A DNA stretch of 61,810 bases, taken from NCBI GenBank assembly GCA_947625645.1, contig CANQPE010000005.1, forward strand, positions 1 to 61,810, read 5' to 3'. Shown here in pieces: positions 29,311-38,706 of the stretch. Within the stretch, counting starts at the first letter, position 1. Each line of letters begins with the position of its first letter. A program made the translations under genes and the position numbers. The notes beneath the pieces are model-generated. The model saw only the letters and a list, made by a program, of their open reading frames with translations, was not told the origin of the DNA and ran no database searches. The stretch comes from an uncultured Clostridia bacterium (GTDB lineage Bacteria > Bacillota > Clostridia > TANB77 > CAG-508).

Positions 29311-30909
29311 TTAGTTTTTAAAGATTGAAATATTTTTTATGGTATGACCAGAAAGTTCAATGTTTAATTCAGAATTTTTTGAAGGTTTCCCAGAAACATC
29401 TGTATTTTCTATAATAGTAATTTTTTCTACGATATTTTCTATGTAAATTTCTATATTTTCGTTGGTGATTTCTAATTCTTTGAGAATTTGTTTTTTTAGA
29501 TAAGGGAGAGATTGACTTTCATTTTGTGTTACTGCTTTCAAATCTTTTAACTGTAGCATAATGTCTTTTTTTTGTTGTTCGATCATTTCATTTTTGGATG
29601 TTAATTGCTCTTTTGGATAGCTGCCTTCTAGAGCCAAATCTAATAGTTTATCTTGTTTTTGGTTTAAAGCACTTAATTCGTTTAAGAGCTTTTTCTGTTC
29701 TTTGGATTTATCCAACTTAGGAGTTTCAGAATACAAAGAAAGTAAGTCTTTGCAGATTTCTTGTTGATACATTTTAAAAATAGGGGTTAGTACGGAAAGG
29801 ATAGCACAATATACTTCTTGTTGTTTCAAACAAGAAGTAATACAATTTTTTTTACCAGTCTTATGAAAATTAGCGCAGTACCAATACACATCATCTGTTT
29901 TCTTTTTATAATGCCTTATTTTTCGCACAAAACCACATTTGTGCTTTTCACAATATAATTTCCCAGATAAAGGATATTGCATTTGACATTTTTGGTATGT
30001 ATTAGATTTTTTACTTCTACTTAGCAATTTTTGATTGGCTTTTTCCCATAATGCTTCGGAAACAATAGGAGGTACTTTTTCATAATCTTGATAGAGTTTC
30101 CAATCTGTTTGTTTATTAAAATTTCTTTTTTTGCTTCTAAAATCAATAACAGTGGAAAGTCCTCCTGTATAAAACCCTTTGTATTTAGGATTTTTGATAA
30201 TATTTTTTAAAGTATTTTGGTGAAAAGGGTTTCCGATTTCGGTTGTAATACCCGGCTTTTTGCAACAAAATAGAAAGTTTTTTGAGACCGATTTTACAAT
30301 CATTGGCATACGTTTCAAAAATAGTTCGAATCAGTTTGGCTTCTTCTTCATCAATCACAAGTTTTCCTTTATCTTTTGTATATCCCCAAATATTATTTGT
30401 TCCTAAAACGGTTCCCTTTTCTAAGGCTCTTTTAAAACCAAATTTTGTTCTTTCTGATATTTTACGTACTTCGTCTTGTGCCATACTAGACATAATAGTA
30501 AGCCTTAATTCACCATCATTTGAAGCTGTAATAATATTATCAGACAAAAAATATACGCAAACATCATATTCTAATAATTTTCTAGTATAAAATAGGCTAT
30601 CAATTGTATCACGAGAAAACCTAGACACTTCTTTGGTAATCAGTAAATCAAATTTTTTATCTTTACCGGTCAGCAATCATTTTCATAAAGTTTTCTCTTT
30701 TAAAGGAACTTGTTCCGCGTAATTCCCTCATCTACATAACCTGAAACCAAAACCCAATTTATATTTTTTTTAATATAATCTTCAAAAAAAGTGACTTGAT
30801 TTTCCAAAGATTTCATTTGCTCTTCTTTTTCCGTTGAAACTCTGGCATAATAAGAAACCTTTAAAGGTAAATCAAAGATTGTTTTTCCATGCAAAAAAGA
30901 TTGCCTCAT
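29311..30909 (-). pseudogene. Large serine recombinase, broken by at least three frameshifts
   Basis: YARVSTEKEEQMKSLENQ (catalytic Ser), KEVSRFSRDTIDSL, GNPFHQNTLKNIIKNPKYKGFY, Zn-ribbon CEKHKCGF..YWYCANFHKTGKKNC, distributed over three or more frames. Confidence 0.92.
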
Positions 30910-30910
30910 A

Positions 30911-31063
30911 TCATATAAAGTCAATCTCATCACGCTCCTCATATAATTGTGCATTAATGTTTCTAGCAGCTTCTTCATATACACTTTGTGAAATGACATG
31001 TTTGTCATATAATAGTTGGTTAACAACTGTTTCTATTTTTAATTTTATAAAATTCTCATTCAT
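30911..31063 (-). CDS. 50-aa small protein upstream of the serine recombinase
   Basis: MNENFIKLKIETVVNQLLYDKHVISQSVYEEAARNINAQLYEERDEIDFI*; stop lies 1 bp before the recombinase ATG; below the length cutoff of the ORF track. Confidence 0.6.
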   Translation of the reverse strand: MNENFIKLKIETVVNQLLYDKHVISQSVYEEAARNINAQLYEERDEIDFI

Positions 31064-31143
31064 AAGAGTACCTCTATGGATAATATACTAAAAGGCATCT
31101 TGTCCTATACCTATAAACATTTTGGAAATATTTTTGAAAAATA

Positions 31144-31172
31144 TATTGTCAAATAAAGAGAGAATTGGTATA
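31144..31172 (+). promoter_or_regulatory. Predicted sigma-A promoter of the element cargo (TTGTCA-17 bp-TATAAT)
   Basis: Near-consensus boxes upstream of the ATG at 31233. Confidence 0.7.
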
Positions 31173-31232
31173 ATAAAGAAAACACAAAATGAGTGCTTTT
31201 TTTGTGTTAAAAAATAAAAGGAGGATGAATTT

Positions 31233-34200
31233 ATGAAGAGAAACTTAAAATTCGCTCTGGTAATATTCATCATCGTAACAATTCTTAGTGGAAATACAAC
31301 CGTATTTGCAAAAGAAATTATGAATGAAGTTACTAGTGAAAAAGTTACGACATCAGAAGCAAATCAAAATAAAGAAAAAGAAGTAGAATCTGTTAATACA
31401 ACTACTAAGCCAAAAACAGAAAAGAAAACAGATGAAACTTCTAATGGGAAATTAACAAAAAAATCTGATGAAGTTTTACAAAAAGTACCAACAGAAAACA
31501 TGAATGAAGTTTCCCAAAATACAACAACGGAAACATCAGAAGAAGTTTCAGGAAAAGCACCAGTAGAAAAATCTGATGAAACTTCTAAAGAAACAGAAAA
31601 AGAAAAAACGGGAGAAACTTCAGAAAATGTAAGCAAAGAAGAAAGCAACCAAACTTCAAATCAAACATTTGAAAATACGGCAGAAGGAACTTCAGAAGCA
31701 GATGATAAAACTGATGAAGTAACACAAAATCTAAATGACCAAATGGAGAAAAATGCGACGATTTTAAAAGAAAAAGGTGAGCCACTAAAAAAAATAGTTG
31801 CAGATACTTCAAAATTAAAGGGAATGCTTGAACTTAGTATAGATTTAAGACTTCCACAAACTACAATGCCTACGTTCAATGTTAGTTTAAAGAAAACGAA
31901 TCAAACAAACGGCGAAGTTGCAACGAAAGCAAATGGTATTGAAAAAGAAAAACAACTTTTTTATACTTTTAAAGACTTAGATGCAGGAACTTACGTTTTA
32001 ACAGTAGAAGGAACAGGATATGAAACCTTTAAGCAAAAAGATATAGAAATAAAAGCAAATACAAGGACAGAATTACACTTAACAAATGGATATGATGGAT
32101 TAGCAGCCTATACACCAGAAGGAGAAAAAGAAAATGAAGAACAAGAAGCAGCAAAAGGAAAACTAGGTGTTATTGGAACTGGTGATGTCGATGGCAACAA
32201 AGACATTAATGAGCAAGATATTACAGCCATTATAGACCGTATGGAAAGTGGAAAAAGTGCAGGTAGCAATTATACATATGACTTAAATAAAGATGGTCAA
32301 ATTGATATCGTAGATATTTCTTATGCAGCAATTAATAAGAACCACTCTTTTATTGGTGCAGCAGCTAGATATATTACAAATATTAATACAAACATGGTAA
32401 CAGCTACAGCAGAAACTGGTAGCATAGCTTCTAGCAGTAATGGAACCATAAAAGATGTATTAGAAAATAATGATAAACACGTAACGCTACAACCAGCAGA
32501 CACTCAAAAGCTAATATCAGAAGAAAATCCAATTAATATTGCAATTGATATCAAAGAAGATACGGCGCAAACACAATTGTTAAGCATTGCACCATCTTCA
32601 GACGTGGAAAATAATATCACGGAAGGAACAATTATTGTAGATGGTTATAATGTTAAAACGAATGAAGAAGTAAAAATTGAATGTAAAATTGGTGGGAATG
32701 GCAAAAAACTATCCAAAGTAAAATCTCTAGGTAAATTAGCAAGTTATCATGCTATTATGAGAGATGTAACATCTTCTATTCAATTAGCTGCTACATCAAT
32801 AGAAGGAGAAGCCTCAATAGATTCAAATGGGGTTATTGTGGTTGACTTTGGAGATGTGATTGCGGTAAAAAGAGTTTTCATTCATGTAACGGGAACCACC
32901 AGTAATCACTTAGCAGACATTTCTAAAGTAGAATTTTTAAATGGAATGGAAGATAAAATTCCAGAACCAGAGTTAAATATTCCACAACTTAGAAAAGCAG
33001 ATATTGATGCTTCTATTACAGAAGAAAGCTTTATGGTAAAATGGGATACTGAGCCAAATGTAACTGGTTACCAAGTATCTATCACAGCTAACTTAGGGGG
33101 AACAGAAATAACACAAGTATTTGATGTAGATGGACACCAAATTAAAATTGAACAATTTAATGGAAAAAGCATAAAAGATTTGCTTGACCAAGATCCAACT
33201 AGTGAAGATTTTACCGTATACCATGTAAAGGTACGTTCTGTGAATGGAGAATGGCATAGCCCATATTCTGAAGCTTATCCAGTAAAACCAAAACCAACAA
33301 GTGTACCAAATGCACCAACCGGCGTTACCTTAAAAGGCGGATATCAACAAATGAAAGTTTCATGGAATGCAGATCCAAGGGCAACAAGTTATATTGTAGA
33401 ATACAAACAAACCAATGGTGATAAGGATTTTGAAGTGGTAACACCAGTTACTACAAAATACAATCCACTTACCAAAAAAGATGAAACAATAGGAATCAAA
33501 GAAACCGCGTATACCATAACGGGGTTATCAAGTGAAGTCACACAATATTCTGTAAGAGTAAAAGCTTGTAACAGCCTAGGTGTAAGCAAGCCATCATTAG
33601 TAGCAACAGCAAGCACATTAGCCGTACAAGAGGTAGAATTACCTACATATAGAAAAATTAATACATCTAAAGGAAACGGAGTATTGTCAAGTCATATTAA
33701 AAACATCACTTTTAATGCTAACAATGATAGAGTTATGAAGGACAGTCCTTTAGACACAGACAAAAATTCAGCAAAAGGGGTAGCAGACAATAGTTTTGGT
33801 TCATATTTACAAGTAAATGACTGGGACTGGGGTGGATTCTATAGTGGATCAGATAAAGGTGTTACAGTAGAATTTGACCAAGCATATAAGATGAATTACA
33901 TTACTGTTGCAAAAGTACAATGGAATGGCGACTTGGGATATGCTAGAGTTTGGTATTATGACTGCAATGAAGGCACCACAAAAGGAAAATTACTGAGAGC
34001 AGATGCTTCACAAGTAATGACCAGAACAGACCCTGATGGAAATAAATATACAATGATCAAATTACAACAACCAATTTATACAAACAAAATGACAGTTTCT
34101 ATTGGAAATGCAAGTACAGGAAATAGGGATCTTACCATTGCAGAAATGGGCTTCTATGAATATGATGAAATTGAAACTCAAATTAATGCATTATTCAAAG

Positions 34201-37200
34201 ATGGTATGCACCTAGAATTAGCGGATGATATTCGTACAGAGGCAGCAAAGGAAAGTCTAAAGACCAAAATTTCAACATTCAAAAATCAATTAAACAATGG
34301 TATTGCAAAACAAGGTGGAAAAGAAGGAGAAAAAGATTATCATCCAGATAAAGATGCTCTACTTAGTGAACTTGAAACAGCAGAACTTCTTTTAAAAAAT
34401 GCAAACCTTGGTAAAGTAACTAAAATCAATAGCCAGGTTACAAAGTGGTATGATTCTCATATTGAATTTAGTGGAAGTTTAAGTTCATTCCAACCATTAG
34501 GCGTATCTGCTAGAGCAGGAGAAGAAATTACAATCTATGTAGGAAATCCATATAAGAATGTGGGAGAATCTACAAGATTACAATTAATTGCAACACAATG
34601 GCGTGCAGAAGGGGAATTCCAAAAAACAGTGATTAGTGAACTACAAGTAGGAGTCAATAAAATCACAATTCCAGAAATGATACAAACAGCAAGAGAAAAA
34701 GGAGGATCTTTATACATTAATTATACAGGCTTAAAAGATGATGATCCATTTAGATACATTGATAGAAATTATGCTGTTAGAGTTGCTGGTGGAATTCAAA
34801 TACCAATGTTAGATTTAAGTAGCAAAGAAGATGTAACAACAGGTAACAGAGTGGCGATGACAGAAGCAGAGAAAAGAGCAGCTGTTTTAGAATATGTAAA
34901 AGAACTAGATACGGTTGTACCTTCATTAGAAAAAAGACATAGTGATGAATGTAAAGACTATAAAGGAGAAGATGAATGTGGAATCCAAGATTGCTTATTA
35001 GGATTAACAGAAATTGTATTAGATCCAATGATGTATTCTGTTTCATCAAAACAAATTTATGATGGATTAACAGAAAAAGTGGGAGAAAATGCAACAACGC
35101 AACAAAAAGCAGATGCACTTTACAATTCTTTAATGGCAATGGATGAAATGATGAATTTATTCTATAGCCAAAAAGGATTGGTAAAACAAGGGGTTAGCCA
35201 AAACACTAATGCCTATGGTTCAAACAATACGTATCCAAGAGCAAGACAAAACATTAGGTGTATGAGGATGACAGGAAGAGCATTTATGTATGCAGGTTCA
35301 TTGCATATTGGTATACAATGGAATGAAGTAAAAGATTTAGCGAAAGGTGTTCCAATGAAAGTAGACACGGAAGGAAAAGAAACAGCAGACTCAGAAGGAA
35401 ATTACTTTGGATGGGGAATTGCTCATGAAATTGGACATGTTATTAATCAACAAGCCTATGTGCATGGGGAAGTAACAAACAATTATTTCTCAATTTTAGC
35501 ACAAACAGATAATACAAGAGATACCGTACGTTTCAAGTATGAGGATGTATATGCAAAAGTAACATCTGGAAAAGTAGGAAAAGCACAAAATGTATTTACA
35601 CAATTAGGACTATACTGGCAATTACATTTAGCATATGACAGAGGGGGATATAACTATAAAAAATATACCACACAACAAAATCAATTTGATAATTCAATCT
35701 ATGCAAGAATAGATACCTATGCAAGAAATATTGATAAAGCGCCAACGCCAACACATGACAAAGGTATTAAGCTAACAATCGATTCTGACACGGACAATAA
35801 CTTAATGCGACTAGCATGTGCAGCAACCAAAAAGAATATTCTAGCCTTCTTTGAAAAATGGGGAATGATACCAAATGAGCAAACGGTTCAATATGCGGAA
35901 CAATGGGATAAAGAAGAAAAAGCAATTTGGTATGTAAATGATGAAGCTAGAAATTATGTATTAGAAAAGCAATATCCATTACCAGAAGATACAACGGTAT
36001 TAGAAGCTTCTATTACAAATGCAGAAAAGAATAGAGTTTCAAGTAATCAAGTAAACTTTTCATTGAATATTTCTGGTCAAAATGTGAATCCAAATGGATT
36101 ATTAGGTTATGAAATTATTAGGAGTTACAAATCAAATGACGAAGAAATTTCAAGAGCGGTGGCATTTGTAGAACCTACTATCAATGAGAACGGTACAGTA
36201 AACGCTAACATTACATATACAGATACAATTGATACCATTAACAACAGAGTATTTACATATACAATTGTAGCCTATGACAAATATTTATATGAAGTAGCTA
36301 GAAAACAATTAGAACCTGTAAAAGTATCACATGAAGGACAAATTTCTAAAGAAGGTTGGGAAGTGACAACCAATATGACTTCAAATGATGATACCTCTGA
36401 AAGATATTCAAGCGAAAATCTAACGCAAGCTGAGACATCAGATTGTGAGCAAGATATTTCAGCAGTTCCAACGATTGCAGATGGAAAAACAGAAACGGTA
36501 TTTCATGGAACTGCAAAAAGCGGAAAAGCAGAAATTACTATTTCATTGCCAGAAATGAAAAAATTGGTTGGCTTAAAATATTCTGGAGAAAAATGGAACG
36601 GTTATGAAATTAAAATCAGTGCAGATGGAACAAATTGGACCACTGTTAAGAAAGTAGAAAAGGGAGAAAAACAAGATTCAGAAACCATCTATTTTGCTAA
36701 AATTGAAAATGGAAAAGAAACATTATACAACTATGATTATGATTGTACCTATGTAAAATTAATTTTTGAAGATACAGAAGTGAGTATCGGTGAAATAGAT
36801 TTATTGGCACAATCAGGAGATAATGTTGAATTTAATGAAACAGGCTCCATTGGAAAACTTGCATCAGACTTTACCTATGATCAAAAAGCAGGATATTCTA
36901 TACCAGCAGACTCCATTATCTTTACAGGAACTTATAAAGGAAATCCAGCATATAATGTTGCAAAATTATGGTATCAAGATGAAACAACAGGAAGCTGGAA
37001 AATGTTAAATGGATATCAAATTATCTTAGCACCAGACCCAGGCAAAGCAGATTTGGGAGAAACAAGTAATGGTAAATGGGTTTATGTTGTAGAGAAAAAA
37101 GAACTTGGTAAAGATGGAAAACCTGTGATACAAGATGGAATAGAAAAAGACAATGAAGATTATACTCGTATTGAAAAAGCGTTAGGAAAGGGAAAAGTAA

Positions 37201-37331
37201 GAGTTGAACTATATCGTGTAGATAATGCTTTAACAAATGAGGGCGAAAGGCTTGTTAGTGATACATTAGTCACAACGCTTCCAAGTAGTTTAGATAGTAT
37301 TGTGTTAACGAGTAGTAGCACTCAAAATTAA
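31233..37331 (+). CDS. Secreted M60-like (enhancin/mucin-protease-type) metallopeptidase with dockerin, FN3 and F5/8C-like domains, 2032 aa
   Basis: Signal peptide; T/E-rich linker; dockerin GDVDGNKDINEQDITAIID...YDLNKDGQIDIVDISYA; two FN3-like segments; F5/8C-like segments; gluzincin AHEIGHVINQQAYVHGEVTNNYFS. Confidence 0.88.
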   Translation: MKRNLKFALVIFIIVTILSGNTTVFAKEIMNEVTSEKVTTSEANQNKEKEVESVNTTTKPKTEKKTDETSNGKLTKKSDEVLQKVPTENMNEVSQNTTTETSEEVSGKAPVEKSDETSKETEKEKTGETSENVSKEESNQTSNQTFENTAEGTSEADDKTDEVTQNLNDQMEKNATILKEKGEPLKKIVADTSKLKGMLELSIDLRLPQTTMPTFNVSLKKTNQTNGEVATKANGIEKEKQLFYTFKDLDAGTYVLTVEGTGYETFKQKDIEIKANTRTELHLTNGYDGLAAYTPEGEKENEEQEAAKGKLGVIGTGDVDGNKDINEQDITAIIDRMESGKSAGSNYTYDLNKDGQIDIVDISYAAINKNHSFIGAAARYITNINTNMVTATAETGSIASSSNGTIKDVLENNDKHVTLQPADTQKLISEENPINIAIDIKEDTAQTQLLSIAPSSDVENNITEGTIIVDGYNVKTNEEVKIECKIGGNGKKLSKVKSLGKLASYHAIMRDVTSSIQLAATSIEGEASIDSNGVIVVDFGDVIAVKRVFIHVTGTTSNHLADISKVEFLNGMEDKIPEPELNIPQLRKADIDASITEESFMVKWDTEPNVTGYQVSITANLGGTEITQVFDVDGHQIKIEQFNGKSIKDLLDQDPTSEDFTVYHVKVRSVNGEWHSPYSEAYPVKPKPTSVPNAPTGVTLKGGYQQMKVSWNADPRATSYIVEYKQTNGDKDFEVVTPVTTKYNPLTKKDETIGIKETAYTITGLSSEVTQYSVRVKACNSLGVSKPSLVATASTLAVQEVELPTYRKINTSKGNGVLSSHIKNITFNANNDRVMKDSPLDTDKNSAKGVADNSFGSYLQVNDWDWGGFYSGSDKGVTVEFDQAYKMNYITVAKVQWNGDLGYARVWYYDCNEGTTKGKLLRADASQVMTRTDPDGNKYTMIKLQQPIYTNKMTVSIGNASTGNRDLTIAEMGFYEYDEIETQINALFKDGMHLELADDIRTEAAKESLKTKISTFKNQLNNGIAKQGGKEGEKDYHPDKDALLSELETAELLLKNANLGKVTKINSQVTKWYDSHIEFSGSLSSFQPLGVSARAGEEITIYVGNPYKNVGESTRLQLIATQWRAEGEFQKTVISELQVGVNKITIPEMIQTAREKGGSLYINYTGLKDDDPFRYIDRNYAVRVAGGIQIPMLDLSSKEDVTTGNRVAMTEAEKRAAVLEYVKELDTVVPSLEKRHSDECKDYKGEDECGIQDCLLGLTEIVLDPMMYSVSSKQIYDGLTEKVGENATTQQKADALYNSLMAMDEMMNLFYSQKGLVKQGVSQNTNAYGSNNTYPRARQNIRCMRMTGRAFMYAGSLHIGIQWNEVKDLAKGVPMKVDTEGKETADSEGNYFGWGIAHEIGHVINQQAYVHGEVTNNYFSILAQTDNTRDTVRFKYEDVYAKVTSGKVGKAQNVFTQLGLYWQLHLAYDRGGYNYKKYTTQQNQFDNSIYARIDTYARNIDKAPTPTHDKGIKLTIDSDTDNNLMRLACAATKKNILAFFEKWGMIPNEQTVQYAEQWDKEEKAIWYVNDEARNYVLEKQYPLPEDTTVLEASITNAEKNRVSSNQVNFSLNISGQNVNPNGLLGYEIIRSYKSNDEEISRAVAFVEPTINENGTVNANITYTDTIDTINNRVFTYTIVAYDKYLYEVARKQLEPVKVSHEGQISKEGWEVTTNMTSNDDTSERYSSENLTQAETSDCEQDISAVPTIADGKTETVFHGTAKSGKAEITISLPEMKKLVGLKYSGEKWNGYEIKISADGTNWTTVKKVEKGEKQDSETIYFAKIENGKETLYNYDYDCTYVKLIFEDTEVSIGEIDLLAQSGDNVEFNETGSIGKLASDFTYDQKAGYSIPADSIIFTGTYKGNPAYNVAKLWYQDETTGSWKMLNGYQIILAPDPGKADLGETSNGKWVYVVEKKELGKDGKPVIQDGIEKDNEDYTRIEKALGKGKVRVELYRVDNALTNEGERLVSDTLVTTLPSSLDSIVLTSSSTQN

Positions 37332-37360
37332 ATAGGAAAAAGTCTGAAAGGAGGAAAAAT

Positions 37361-38623
37361 ATGAAATCTAGCAAAAAAGCAAAATTACTACGTATTCTAA
37401 TACCAATTGTTATTCTAATTGCACTTATGGGTTTCGTTTTAGCAGGTAACAGTAATACTGATACACAGATAAAAGAAAAAGCGGTCACAAGACCACATTC
37501 CAGTGTAATTTTAAAGCAACAAGTTGATACGCCTACTAAAGTAGATGTATATTTAGGAATGGCAGACAATTCAAGTGTTGCAAGTTTTCAAATAGGATTA
37601 GAGGTAGATATAGCAGATAACTATGATACAAGCTTTGATTGGGCATCTAATTTAAATGATGGTACAGAAAATTATAAAGAATATAGAATTTTAAAAGAAA
37701 GTAACCTTGAAAATTATCAAGGAAAGAAAAGAATCAATATTTATTATACAGGAACGAAAGAATTGAATCAGCTAAAAGGAGATAAAGAAGAAAATACAGT
37801 AGATGTAGATAATGTAAAAGTAGGAACCATCACATTTAACTATGTGAAGGGCGAAGACCAGAATCCAATTAATACAGAATCTTCAACTATTTTAGTAGAA
37901 CCTATTGGAGATGGTACAGAATCAAGTTTTACAAAAACAGTATCTTTATCACATAAAGCCAATATTGTCCCTGTAGAAGAGGATGACATTTTGAGGACAA
38001 CCACAGAAGGACCTTATACAGAAGAGCCAGAAGAACCAGGCCCACAACAGCCTGAAGGAGAAACATCTAACCCAAATACTCCTGGTTCTGGAACGACAAC
38101 ACCAAGTACTCCTGAGGGAGGAACGTCTAGCCCAAGTACACCTGATGTAGGAACAGATAATCCAGAAACAACGCCAAATACGCCAGAAGGAGAAACACCT
38201 AAGCCAAGTACGCCTGGTTCAGAAACAGATAACCCAGAAACGACAACACCAAATACGCCAGAAGGAGAAACACCTAAACCAAGTACACCTGGTTCAGAAA
38301 CAAACAATCCAGAAACCACAGCACCAAGTACACCAGAAGGAGAGACACCAAACCAAGGAACTGAAGGAGGAACAACCCAGCCAGAGGCTACAACACCAGG
38401 AACATCTACTACAGAAACGCCACAGCCACAAACTTCTGCAACCCCAGAACAACAAACATCAGAAAATTCACAAAGTGGGTCAATAATAAACAAAATTGTA
38501 AATGCAATGAAAACTGGTGGCAATCGTTCAAATGTATGGGTAATCGTACTACTAGTAATTTTAGTTGTCATTGCTGTAGCAATTATATTCATAAAGTCAA
38601 AAGGTAAACATTCAAGACATTAA
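37361..38623 (+). CDS. Membrane-anchored surface protein: cohesin-like domain, P/T/E repeat stalk, C-terminal TM
   Basis: N-terminal TM/signal; VDVYLGMADNSSVASFQIGLEVDI cohesin-like beta-sandwich; PSTPEGETPKPSTPGSET repeats; TM VWVIVLLVILVVIAVAIIFI + KSKGKHSRH. Confidence 0.75.
   Translation: MKSSKKAKLLRILIPIVILIALMGFVLAGNSNTDTQIKEKAVTRPHSSVILKQQVDTPTKVDVYLGMADNSSVASFQIGLEVDIADNYDTSFDWASNLNDGTENYKEYRILKESNLENYQGKKRINIYYTGTKELNQLKGDKEENTVDVDNVKVGTITFNYVKGEDQNPINTESSTILVEPIGDGTESSFTKTVSLSHKANIVPVEEDDILRTTTEGPYTEEPEEPGPQQPEGETSNPNTPGSGTTTPSTPEGGTSSPSTPDVGTDNPETTPNTPEGETPKPSTPGSETDNPETTTPNTPEGETPKPSTPGSETNNPETTAPSTPEGETPNQGTEGGTTQPEATTPGTSTTETPQPQTSATPEQQTSENSQSGSIINKIVNAMKTGGNRSNVWVIVLLVILVVIAVAIIFIKSKGKHSRH
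38140..38345. repeat. Tandem coding repeats (~75-nt units) encoding the P/T/E stalk
   Basis: Repeated ACGCCAGAAGGAGAAACACCTAAGCCAAGTACGCCTGGTTCAGAAACAGATAACCCAGAAAC units. Confidence 0.85.
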
Positions 38624-38636
38624 AAATGTTTTATAC

Positions 38637-38668
38637 AAAAAATCCAGCTCTTTTGAGTTGGATTTTTT
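38637..38668 (+). terminator. Rho-independent terminator after cargo operon
   Basis: AAAAAATCCAGCTC-TTTT-GAGTTGGATTTTTT. Confidence 0.85.
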
Positions 38669-38706
38669 GGTTGGCAATTATTTTTATCACTACCATTTTG
38701 TCACTC

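Noticed and set aside
34777-35139. 120-aa minus-strand ORF inside the M60-like gene
   Set aside because: Antisense to a well-supported long CDS; Leu/His/Phe-rich translation typical of spurious antisense frames.
38100-38400. CRISPR-like periodicity
   Set aside because: Units are contiguous coding repeats without unique spacers; no cas genes in the window.
38014-38592. 192-aa minus-strand ORF (GVVPPSVPWFGVSPSGV... repeats)
   Set aside because: Mirror of the low-complexity P/T/E coding repeats of the plus-strand anchor gene; no RBS or independent support.
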